A DNA stretch of 64,000 nt from NCBI GenBank assembly GCA_964609385.1, contig CAZSSM010000039.1:1-64000 (forward strand). Reading direction: 5' to 3'. The position numbers were made by a program, and so were the translations under genes. A model generated the notes under the pieces. The model made no database searches and was not told where the DNA came from. It saw nothing but the letters and a program-made list of their open reading frames with translations. The stretch's first letter is position 1, and every line of letters begins with the position of its first letter. The DNA is from CAZSSM01 sp964609385. Lineage in GTDB: Bacteria; Planctomycetota; Planctomycetia; Isosphaerales; Isosphaeraceae. Below are positions 37,665 through 45,717 of this stretch, in pieces.

Positions 37665-38104
37665 CGCAAGCGCCTCGACAAGGTGATCAACGGGGCCTCC
37701 ACCTGATTGAGGACCGCACCACCCACTCGGTTCCGACTTTTTCACGAATTCGCCCGACCGATCGGGGGCGTTGGGTCTGAAAAGCCGACTGGATTAACCT
37801 GAACGCGTGGATCGCCAGACCGATTCCGCCTCAGGAACCGTGAGAAGCAACCGAGCAGACCTCGGCAAACGATCCTCTCAATGGCACATTGCGATCGAGA
37901 CGCATGGGGCCGCAACCATCGACCTGTCTGTCCATCCCCAAACCGCCCCCAAGAGTCTCACCATCGAGGAGCAGCCGGCCACATCGTCGTGAACCTGAAT
38001 ATATACGAGCAAATCTAACAAAAACCGATTAGCTCACATGTCTGGCGAACGAATATCCCTGATGGATAGGCTATCAGCGAGCCGTTGAGGTGGTCAGCTT
38101 TGGA
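37665..38104. other. intergenic region, 440 bp
   Basis: This lies between the start of the sigma-fusion gene and the end of the thioredoxin-like gene, both on the minus strand, and contains the sigma gene's promoter. An AT-rich patch occurs at about 37995-38035. A 61-codon open frame within it is not supported. Confidence 0.45.
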
Positions 38105-38680
38105 TTACTCGGAGAGCAGTTTCGTGACGATTCCGTCGAGTCGGTCCATGTTGTGATAACCGACCAGCACCTTACGGACGTTGCCCTGGCGGTCCAGGAA
38201 CAGTGTCGTTGGGAACGCGTTGAAGCCGGGAATCTTTTGCTGAGTCGCATCGTCACCCAAAACGCACGTGTAGGGCATTTGGTTGGCGGCCACGAATCCT
38301 CGGATCATCGGGATCGCCTGCTCGTCCGGGACGCCCTCGTAGTTGATCCCGACGATGTCGAAACCCTGATCCTTGTACTTCTCGTGCAGCTCGACGAAGT
38401 GCGGGATCTCCATCCGGCACGGCGGGCACCAGGTCCCCCAGATGTCGACGATCAACACCTTGCCCTCGTAATCGGCCTTGGTTACCGTCTCACCGTCCAA
38501 GTCTGGCAGCGCGAAGTCGAACGGGAACAACGGCTCCTCGGAGGCTGTGGATGCCTCGTCGAGGCGCTGAACCCTGAGATCCTGCTGACCCTTGTCATCT
38601 TCTTGGGTTTGGAACACGGTGGACACCACGACCAGTCCCGACACACCGGTCAACAGTAGCACAATCAATATCTTATTCAT
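38105..38680 (-). CDS. TlpA-like membrane-anchored thioredoxin, copy A
   Basis: A 191-residue protein with an N-terminal signal anchor (MNKILIVLLLTGVSGLVVVS), an Asp/Gln-rich spacer, and a thioredoxin-fold domain with the active site WCPPC in VDIWGTWCPPCRMEIPHF. The insert GVPDEQAIPMIRGFV and the cis-Pro strand FPTTLFLDRQG are those of TlpA/ResA-type proteins, which reduce or hold disulfides in extracytoplasmic proteins or in cytochrome c maturation. The start ATG follows GAGGAAAA. It is nearly identical over about 190 bp to the next gene. Confidence 0.92.
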   Translation of the reverse strand: MNKILIVLLLTGVSGLVVVSTVFQTQEDDKGQQDLRVQRLDEASTASEEPLFPFDFALPDLDGETVTKADYEGKVLIVDIWGTWCPPCRMEIPHFVELHEKYKDQGFDIVGINYEGVPDEQAIPMIRGFVAANQMPYTCVLGDDATQQKIPGFNAFPTTLFLDRQGNVRKVLVGYHNMDRLDGIVTKLLSE

Positions 38681-38917
38681 CGCATTTTCCTCGGACCGTC
38701 TGATCCAGTCTGGGTTGGTAGTCTTGTCCTGAAACGGTTCGTCACGACTCGGGGAAACCCACAACGGCCCGGCTTATTTAGCATGACTGATAAGTAATTA
38801 ATCGTCCAAGCGTCGTCCTGGTCATTTTATGTCGATCCATTCTGGGCGGGATGAAGGGCGTCATATCGCACGACGGACCCAATCCGTGCGGATCGGGCCG
38901 GTCGTGTAAACGGCGGC

Positions 38918-39454
38918 TCACTCGCCAATCAGTTCGGCGATCGTCTCGTCCAGGACCTCCATCTCGCGATAGCCCACGAACACCTTGCGGACATTGCCCT
39001 GGCGGTCCAGGAACAGTGTCGTTGGGTAACCGCGGAAGTTGGGAACTTGCATTTGCGTAGCGCGGTCGCCCAAGACACACATATACGGCATATCATACTT
39101 CTTAATAAAATCGCGGATCTTCGGGATGGCCTGCTCGTCCGGGACGCCTTCGTAGTTGATCCCGACGATGTCGAAACCCTGATCCTTGTACTTCTCGTGC
39201 AGCTCGACGAAGTGCGGGATCTCCATCCGGCACGGCGGGCACCAGATCCCCCAGATGTCGACGATCAACACCTTGCCCTCGTAATCGGCCTTGGTAACTG
39301 TCTCGCCGTCCAGATTCGGCAACTCGAAGTCGAAGGGGAAGAGGGCCTCGTCTTCGACGACGGCCGGAGCATGATTCGTCGACGCGCCAGGGGTCGCGGC
39401 CATGAGCAAGCCAGTCAGGCAGATCGAGAACAGGGCGACCAGGATCCGATTCAT
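38918..39454 (-). CDS. TlpA-like exported thioredoxin, copy B
   Basis: A 178-residue paralog of the neighbouring gene, starting ATG 39454 after AAGGAGAG. It has a signal peptide (about 1-22), a short acidic spacer, and the same fold with WGIWCPPCRMEIPHF, GVPDEQAIPKIRDFI and YPTTLFLDRQGNVRKVF. It differs from copy A mainly in the signal region and in the C-terminal helix. The two are on the same strand with 237 bp between copy B's stop and copy A's start. Both probably work in the periplasm-like space of the cell. Confidence 0.92.
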   Translation of the reverse strand: MNRILVALFSICLTGLLMAATPGASTNHAPAVVEDEALFPFDFELPNLDGETVTKADYEGKVLIVDIWGIWCPPCRMEIPHFVELHEKYKDQGFDIVGINYEGVPDEQAIPKIRDFIKKYDMPYMCVLGDRATQMQVPNFRGYPTTLFLDRQGNVRKVFVGYREMEVLDETIAELIGE

Positions 39455-39689
39455 CCGTCTCTCCTTCCAGTCCAGTGCAAGTGCAAACGTGGTGGCGCCG
39501 AGTCGGGAACGGACCGACACGACCGGGACATTGTCGTGGACCGCTCCCTGGCTGGCAAGGCAGCCCCAATTGACAACCGTCAGACCGGGGGAGAAAACCG
39601 TAGGCGTAACGATTCCAACAGGCGCAAGGGTCAAACGGGATTGGAATTCATCGGTGATCCAGATCACACCGGATCGTGGTCCGATCGGG

Positions 39690-40520
39690 TCAAGGGTGGC
39701 TGGAGAGGAAGACCGGCTCGGCATTAGGTTCACGGAGCAGGCAGGCGGTCAGCACGCCCTCGTCGCTGGTGTCGATCCGGATCCGGACGTCGTTGACTTG
39801 TGGGCGTCGAACTTGCATATGTCCGGTGACCTGAACACGCCCAGGGTGCGGCAGGGGACGGTCGGCCAGGCGTCGGTCCGAGCCGATCCAGACTGGGTAA
39901 GCGTCCTGCCAGCGCTCGGCCGTCGGTGTGCCGGGCCGGGGTCGGAGCCGCGCCCGGTCCCAGTCCTGATCGTGCAGGGCGGCCACCTGCTGCTCGGCGT
40001 CAGCCTCCAGATCTACCGAGAGCCCGTTGTGCAGGAACAGGTGGCCCGACGACTCGACGACCCAGCGGAGGCCGGCCAGGAACCGCCGGTGTCGCTCCGG
40101 CATCAACCGAGCGATCGCCTCCAGGTCGGCGCGCCAGCCCTCCGGATCGGTCCGCGCCGGACGGCCCAGGTAGCCGAGGAACGTCTGCTCATGGTCATAG
40201 TATTTGCGGTACCGCTTGATCCAATAGGGCGATGCCTCGCGATCGTCCAATCCAGCGGCGCGGACCAGCGCCAGGTCATGGTTGCCGACCACTGCCGAGC
40301 CACCCCCAGCGCGGTCCAAGGCTTCCAGCACCAGGTCGATCGCACCGGGCACGTCGGAGCCGCGATCCACGAAGTCGCCCAACCAGACCACCGCGCAGCC
40401 GGGCCATTCCGGGCGCGCGGCAAGCCGGTCCAACAGTCGTCGGAGTGGATCGACCAAGCCGTGGACGTCGCCGATGGCCACCACCGGATAGTGGACCTCC
40501 CCCGGTAACTGCATGGCCAT
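39690..40520 (-). CDS. calcineurin-like metallophosphoesterase
   Basis: A 276-residue protein with the PPP-type metal motifs in order: GDVHG (about 17-21), GDFVDRG (about 48-54) and GNHD (about 79-82), followed by later His ligands in LFLHNGLS and QVTGHMQV. The arrangement is that of bacterial Ser/Thr protein phosphatase 1 or Ap4A-hydrolase-like enzymes (diadenosine tetraphosphatase family). It is cytosolic. Which substrate it uses is not clear. It lies on the minus strand, upstream of the thioredoxin pair but 235 bp from it. Confidence 0.9.
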   Translation of the reverse strand: MAMQLPGEVHYPVVAIGDVHGLVDPLRRLLDRLAARPEWPGCAVVWLGDFVDRGSDVPGAIDLVLEALDRAGGGSAVVGNHDLALVRAAGLDDREASPYWIKRYRKYYDHEQTFLGYLGRPARTDPEGWRADLEAIARLMPERHRRFLAGLRWVVESSGHLFLHNGLSVDLEADAEQQVAALHDQDWDRARLRPRPGTPTAERWQDAYPVWIGSDRRLADRPLPHPGRVQVTGHMQVRRPQVNDVRIRIDTSDEGVLTACLLREPNAEPVFLSSHP

Positions 40521-40723
40521 CCCCCCGGACGCGCGACCCGGATCCTCCTCGGTTGCCGAAGCCGTCCCTGTCTCCAGACCGATGGGCCATCTTACCCGAC
40601 CGGCCCCGAACTCTCGACTCCTGTCCGAGGCCTGTGGTTCGCACGAGCATCTTTCGATCCGGAGTTCGACGACCAGGACGATCCCAATCGAGGGGACCCC
40701 ATATCGGCCTTCGGATCTCGGGC

Positions 40724-40969
40724 TCAGATCTCGGGCAGCGGCGCCTTGCTCTCCTCAGTCACGCCTATGGTGTCCGGATGGATCCCCTGACGGATCATGG
40801 CCATCCGCTCGCGATGTTCCAAGAGCCGGGTCAGCAACCCGCCACCCACCCCGCTGACGATCGCCACGATCGCCACCCAAGCGTACCAAGGAATCGTCAT
40901 GAAGAAATCGAACAGGCCCGTCTGGGCATGGCTCGGCACCATTTCTTGGGCCAGCAGCACCGGATCCAT
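40724..40969 (-). CDS. small single-pass membrane protein
   Basis: An 81-residue protein starting ATG 40969, eight bases after GGGAG. One clear transmembrane helix (about residues 23-48, WYAWVAIVAIVSGVGGGLL) is followed by a basic, charged cytosolic stretch, LLEHRERMAMIRQGIHPD. This resembles the small DUF-type proteins with an ERxAMIExG motif that often sit near sigma factors in other phyla, but no firm family can be named. Confidence 0.65.
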   Translation of the reverse strand: MDPVLLAQEMVPSHAQTGLFDFFMTIPWYAWVAIVAIVSGVGGGLLTRLLEHRERMAMIRQGIHPDTIGVTEESKAPLPEI

Positions 40970-41250
40970 CGCGAAGGCTCCCGGGTAGAGACGGAACGTG
41001 GGGTCAGGACCATGAACGTCAAGCACAGGAGTCAACGCCGCGATCGGCTCCACCCCGAGTGACGATCTCCCAGGACTATTCGTCGCCCGACCCACCGATC
41101 TTGGCTTCCCACATGGACAGATCCGGCATGCCGATTGGGGCGGGGACCCCATGCTGGTGGGACCACGATCGATTTAGGCTCTAGGCTTGGGACGAGGGCC
41201 ATGACTTCCGTTCGACGTTATTGAACTCAGCCCGGGAGTACCAGAATCTC

Positions 41251-41607
41251 ATGCCGACTCGAGAATTCTTCAATCACGCGATCAGCCGGCACGCCCGATG
41301 GAAACTCCTGCTCCGAACCGCGATCGATCACGGTCGTTGCGAGCACACGTCCAAAGAAGTTTGGATGGACGACCGCTGCGAGTTCGGGAGATGGGTGCAC
41401 TCCCTGCCAATGAGCGAACGCGATCCGCGGTTCTACGACGAAGCCAAGGAGTTGCACGCGACCTTCCATCATGAGGCCTCCCGGATCCTTGATCTGGCAC
41501 TCAAGGGAAATCGCGACGAGGCCGAGCAGATGCTCAACCCCTTCATGCACTGCTCGTCCAAGCTGGTTCACCTGCTGGCTCGCTGGCGCGATGAGCAGAA
41601 CGCGTAA
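41251..41607 (+). CDS. free-standing CZB (chemoreceptor zinc-binding) domain protein
   Basis: A 118-residue protein consisting of little else than a CZB domain. The 3His-1Cys zinc site is visible: His14 in HARW, Cys43 in CEFGRW (the family C-x-F/L-G-x-W motif), and His69 and His73 in LHATFHHEA. CZB domains bind zinc tightly and sense it, or oxidants such as hypochlorite, through the Cys. They are usually attached to chemoreceptors or diguanylate cyclases; here the domain is alone. The start ATG 41251 is chosen over TTG 41221. A role as a soluble sensor for a receptor or the chemosensory locus elsewhere in the window is inference. Confidence 0.82.
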   Translation: MPTREFFNHAISRHARWKLLLRTAIDHGRCEHTSKEVWMDDRCEFGRWVHSLPMSERDPRFYDEAKELHATFHHEASRILDLALKGNRDEAEQMLNPFMHCSSKLVHLLARWRDEQNA

Positions 41608-41688
41608 TCGACCCGTTGACGCCCGGCGTCTCCGAGAATTGCGTCAGCTCAGGCGAGCACTCCGTATTCGCCTCGCTCGGATCTCAAT

Positions 41689-42444
41689 TCAATCACCCGC
41701 CTCGACTTGGGCTCCCGAGCCGGCCGCGACCTCGGAGTCTTGGATCTGGCGGGCAAGCCCCAGCACGCGACGCTCGAGCTGCTCGGTCTCGGTCAGGTCC
41801 TCGTCCATGGCCAGCCGCTCGAGCTTCGCATTCATCCGGACCAATGCCTCGAAGAGGTCGGCGAACTCGGCTTCCAAGTCGTCGCGGAGTTCGCCCTCCA
41901 AGGCCGTCGTCAGCGCTTCAAGGCGTTGTTCGGCCAGTTCGGATGAAGCCGCCAGGGCTTTCAAATCGTCGGTAATCATCGCACGGTGGTTGTCCAGGAA
42001 GACGACGAACCGCTCTTCGGTAAGGACCGAACCGCGCTCCAAGGTCGCGCCGACCCGCTGGAGGATGGTCGCCTCCAGACGCTCGCGGACCGTCGGCACA
42101 GCCGCGATCGCTTGACGGCTCAGACCCGAGGCCCACTCAGGCGCCGAACGCACCACCTCCTGTTCCAATGCGGCGGTCACCTCGGGCAGGTTCTCGTCGA
42201 CCAGGTCGGTCGCGATATTGACCAACGCCTGAGGCTCGGTCACCTCCTCCAAACTGTTAAGGAATGTGGTGAAATAGACCACCATCAAACCAATAACGAT
42301 GACACCCGTGACCAAAACCAGATTTGCCGCTCCCCGAGCGCGTGTCTTCAGCGATGAGACGATCGCCTGTGCCTCATCCAGTATCTGTACGGTCTCGGTC
42401 GGCTTAGCCGCTCCCGAGGCTTCTTCATGATGGTCTGTCGACAT
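41689..42444 (-). CDS. membrane-anchored coiled-coil protein
   Basis: A 251-residue protein with a 40-residue soluble start, one transmembrane helix (about 41-63, LVLVTGVIVIGLMVVYFTTF), and a long extracytoplasmic helical domain rich in Glu, Leu and Arg with coiled-coil heptads to the end. No catalytic motif. It shows the same plan as the next gene (soluble start, one helix, long helical domain) and could be a diverged paralog or an interaction partner. Function unknown. Confidence 0.78.
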   Translation of the reverse strand: MSTDHHEEASGAAKPTETVQILDEAQAIVSSLKTRARGAANLVLVTGVIVIGLMVVYFTTFLNSLEEVTEPQALVNIATDLVDENLPEVTAALEQEVVRSAPEWASGLSRQAIAAVPTVRERLEATILQRVGATLERGSVLTEERFVVFLDNHRAMITDDLKALAASSELAEQRLEALTTALEGELRDDLEAEFADLFEALVRMNAKLERLAMDEDLTETEQLERRVLGLARQIQDSEVAAGSGAQVEAGD

Positions 42445-42585
42445 CTTGACCTCACTTCTTCGCTCTGCGGTCAGGGGAGATCGGTTCTCACGGGTCCGAA
42501 CGGTTCGCCTCAGTTGAACGCATTTTGCCGACCGTCAAAGGTTGTCGGACTCAACCGGCGGGCGGCTCCCTTGGAGGCTCGACAT

Positions 42586-43443
42586 TTACTGGGGTATCCC
42601 CGCCCCGGGCTCGGCGCCCGTCGATTCCGGCGAGGAGGTGACATCCTCAGCAGGCGAATTCAGTTCGGGCGTATCGGCGTCCGAAGAGGTCGTGGGCAGC
42701 CCGGGTGCCTCGGACGACTCCGTCCCTATCCGCTGCTGCTCGGTCAATTTGATCTGGAGCAGATCAAGCAATTCAGCAACCAATTGATTTCCTAAAGAGA
42801 TTTTCCTGTCAACGATGATGAAATCGGCTGGAAAGGCATCCCAATGGTCGTACAGACCATGGATTTCGGCCTCCATCGCCTCCAAATAATAGCGTTCGGC
42901 CAGGCGATTCATCGCCGTCTCGAGGTTGTCCAAGAGCCGTCCCCGCGACTCCAGAGTCACGTCGGGGAACTGCTCCTCGAGGATTTGCCGATACCGCTCG
43001 CGGAGCACCTCATTGGACTGGCGGAACGTCTCGGCCAACTCGATCCTCAGCGACTCGATCAGCGCCTCACGTTGATCACCGATCGCCGCCATATACCGTG
43101 GTAGATCAGCCTTGGCCTGGTCGTAGAACGCCTCGGTCAATGCGGGCGAGGTCACGCCGACCAATGCCTCGATCTCGTTCAGGTACGCGTCTGAGCGATC
43201 CGCAAGTCGCTCCTGAGCACGTCCGCGAAGCTCGCTTAAGTAGATCTCACTGCGGACGCGATTCACCTGATGGGACAACGCCAGGCCGAGATAGATCACG
43301 AGTCCGACCAGGCCAAGCGCGATCAGGAACTGAACGAGGCGTACCCGCCCCAGCGCACCGCGCAACTCCTCGCACTCACGGAGGATGACCTTGGCAGCCG
43401 CATCCGGACTCGATGTCTCCGTCGCGGGCGACGCATCACGCAT
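42586..43443 (-). CDS. membrane-anchored helical protein
   Basis: A 285-residue protein. The N-terminal 30 residues are soluble (MRDASPATETSSPDAAAK), one transmembrane helix spans about 38-60, and a long helical domain follows (about 62-235) before a Ser/Pro/Glu tail. It resembles the next gene downstream in overall plan. Its first 16 codons and about 110 bp of upstream DNA are duplicated at 48.6 kb, where the coding part is truncated. Function unknown. Confidence 0.8.
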   Translation of the reverse strand: MRDASPATETSSPDAAAKVILRECEELRGALGRVRLVQFLIALGLVGLVIYLGLALSHQVNRVRSEIYLSELRGRAQERLADRSDAYLNEIEALVGVTSPALTEAFYDQAKADLPRYMAAIGDQREALIESLRIELAETFRQSNEVLRERYRQILEEQFPDVTLESRGRLLDNLETAMNRLAERYYLEAMEAEIHGLYDHWDAFPADFIIVDRKISLGNQLVAELLDLLQIKLTEQQRIGTESSEAPGLPTTSSDADTPELNSPAEDVTSSPESTGAEPGAGIPQ

Positions 43444-44275
43444 CGGGCCATTCTCCGAATCACGTCCGTCCTAGGAATCGAGTGGAGAAGCCAACTTTGC
43501 TTACGATAGCAAGAATTCTATCGGGCAGCGAGTTCGGGCTCCACCGAAAAATACATTATTGGCTGGCTTTCCTAGACCTTTGTCAGCATACGAATTCGCT
43601 CGTTGTTCATTCTGGGCAGACTCTATTCAATCCAGCTTGCATGGAGGCTGCCCTTCTTCGACACAACATTCGCAACCTTCACAAGAACAAACCAGGAATA
43701 AAGCTTGTAGTTGCCCAGCAGAACCACCGAGATTTTCTGGAGACCATAACTCCAATCGTCTCATAGAGCAGCAAGATATCGTGCAGACTCAATACCATCG
43801 CAGCCCCAATCCTACAATTGCAAAACTGCGAACAAGATTCCTACGACAATTGTCGGCGGCTGGATTTTTTCCTGAAAGCGAAGGATTTGGAGCTAGCTGA
43901 AAATCCTGTGATCTAGGTTCAACGACAACTGTCGCATCAGAGGCACTAAATCGCTAAGTGATATTATACAAATATTAACATATACACATTTTGAAAGTTC
44001 ATTTCAAAAAAAATACAACTAGAGTGTTTGCGATCCTGTCGAGATCTGTTTAACTACTCTGCTGTTTGGGTGGTAGTTTCTAATCCCATGATCCACGGCG
44101 TCTCCTCTCACTCTCCTAGACGCCAGGGTTATTGAGCCACCCAAACGGTCAGTCGCCTCACTTCACCGGATGACGAGTTAATCAGCACTTCCTGCATGCG
44201 TCATTCCATGAGCGCTGGTCGCTCTGGAACGGCTCTCCGCCCATACATCGTTTCCGAACTTCAAGGAGCGAGACC
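43444..44275. other. intergenic region, 832 bp
   Basis: This lies between divergently transcribed genes. Its first 110 bp are shared with the copy at 48.7 kb and probably contain the promoter of the minus-strand gene. The region from 43910 to 44060 is AT-rich, with runs such as ATTATACAAATATTAACATA, quite unlike the surrounding DNA. No coding sequence with normal codon bias was found, although short open frames exist. Confidence 0.5.
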
Positions 44276-45310
44276 GTGACTCACCGAGATCGCCGAGGCT
44301 TCACCCTGATCGAGCTTCTGGTGGTGATCGCCATCATCGCCGTGCTCATCTCGCTGCTGCTGCCGGCCGTTCAGTCGGCCCGCGAAGCGGCCCGCCGCAC
44401 CCAGTGCCAGAACAACCTCAAGCAGATCGGCCTGGCCGTCCACAACTACGCCGACACCTGGGGCGCGTTCCCCCTGGGTGAGATGCCGGGCGGACTGTCC
44501 CCGCAGGTCGGGATCCTGCCGTTCCTGGAACAGACCGCGATCTACGATTCGTTCAACTTCAACCTCGGACAGCGATGGATCTGGACCCAGCCGGCGACCC
44601 TGACCGTCGGCCGAACGCGGATCGACGCCTACGTGTGCCCGTCGGAAGTTTACAACGATTTCGCCAGCGACTTATATCAGTTCTGGGCTTCCAACTACGC
44701 CTGGAACTCAGGGACTTGGTATCCTCGGACCATCTCCTGGGACGGCCTCTTCGGCCGATCGATCGGCCCTCGGAACAGCGACGAGCTGGAAATCTCCGGG
44801 CTCCCGAACAACCCTCTGACCCCGATGACCTTCGGATCGATCAAGGACGGAACCAGCAACACGTTGCTGTGCGCTGAGGTGGCCAACGGTCCGCTCGTCC
44901 GGGGACCGGAACGGACTCGGGTCTCGGACTGCTACCGGACTCCAGGGGCCACCGAGGAGTCGACGGTGCCAGAGGCCGTGGCCGCGTGCAACCAGGTCGA
45001 CTGGGTCAACGGCGAGATCCCCTGGGGTGGCGACTGGCGCTATAAGGGGTACGCTTGGGTCGAAGGCAGCATCTGGCGGAACTGGTTCAACACGATTCGG
45101 ACACCGAACCAGACCTGCTGCGTCCCGCTGAACCCGAACGAACGATGGTGGCATATCATGAAGCCGGCTTCGTCGTACCACCCCGGCGGCACGAACGCCG
45201 TGATGGCTGACGGCAGCGTGAAGTTCTTCCAGGAATCGATCGCTCTGGATACCTGGCTGGCGCTGAGCACGCGCAAGGGTGGCGAAGTCATCAGCTCCGA
45301 CGCCTATTGA
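44276..45310 (+). CDS. DUF1559 prepilin-like protein
   Basis: A 344-residue protein with a GTG start after AAGGAGCG. The N-terminus is a type IV pilin-like signal with RGFTLIELLVVIAIIAVL, cut before Phe, and a hydrophobic helix that ends LLLPAVQSAREAARR. The rest is the DUF1559 (SBP_bac_10) domain, ending with the HPGGTNAVMADGSVKF block that carries the H-x9-DG motif. These proteins are greatly expanded in planctomycetes, and their role in the pseudopilin or cell-surface system is not settled. It stands alone on the plus strand with a hairpin after it. Confidence 0.95.
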   Translation: MTHRDRRGFTLIELLVVIAIIAVLISLLLPAVQSAREAARRTQCQNNLKQIGLAVHNYADTWGAFPLGEMPGGLSPQVGILPFLEQTAIYDSFNFNLGQRWIWTQPATLTVGRTRIDAYVCPSEVYNDFASDLYQFWASNYAWNSGTWYPRTISWDGLFGRSIGPRNSDELEISGLPNNPLTPMTFGSIKDGTSNTLLCAEVANGPLVRGPERTRVSDCYRTPGATEESTVPEAVAACNQVDWVNGEIPWGGDWRYKGYAWVEGSIWRNWFNTIRTPNQTCCVPLNPNERWWHIMKPASSYHPGGTNAVMADGSVKFFQESIALDTWLALSTRKGGEVISSDAY

Positions 45311-45385
45311 TTGATGATCGGTTGATACTCATCACCCGGAGCCGGTCCGTCTTAGAGCTGAACGGCTCCCGACGACATCGACGCC

Positions 45386-45422
45386 CCCGCCTTCGGTCCT
45401 CTTTGCTTAAGCCGAGGGCGGG
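45386..45422 (+). terminator. hairpin after the DUF1559 gene
   Basis: CCCGCCTTCGGT pairs with GCCGAGGGCGGG (12 bp with a G-T pair), with a 13-base loop, followed by ACCCATTTTG. It sits 76 bp beyond the DUF1559 stop and 49 bp ahead of the next gene. Most likely it ends the DUF1559 transcript. Confidence 0.6.
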
Positions 45423-45470
45423 ACCCATTTTGTGGTTCGAGTCCGACTTTCACGAGGAATCCATTCCGAC

Positions 45471-45641
45471 ATGAACGACATCCGACGAAATGTGTTGGGC
45501 CTGCTCCTGCTGGTCATGATGGGTGCCGCCCCGGTCCTTTTCGGTTGCGGCGAGCAAGAGCCCCCGCCAGTCGAGACCGAGGGGATCGATTTCGAGGCAG
45601 CCGAGAAAGAGGCGACCAAAGAGTACATGGGCGAAGGGTGA
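45471..45641 (+). CDS. small lipoprotein
   Basis: A 56-residue protein with a start at ATG 45471, preceded by GAGGA. A signal peptide (NVLGLLLLVMMGAAPVLFGC) ends in a lipobox-like LFGC. The mature part is a short acidic stretch ending MGEG. No family was recognised. It precedes the FG-GAP/ASPIC gene by 76 bp and could be co-transcribed with it. Confidence 0.68.
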   Translation: MNDIRRNVLGLLLLVMMGAAPVLFGCGEQEPPPVETEGIDFEAAEKEATKEYMGEG

Positions 45642-45717
45642 TTCCGCACTCCGACCGCTTGGAGGCTGGGGGCCTCTATGGCAGGCATCGAGCCGAATCT
45701 CCGGAGGACGCCGAGAA

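Noticed and set aside
43413..43900. Short plus-strand frames in the AT-rich gap
   Set aside because: No codon bias, no ribosome-binding site, no recognisable domain.
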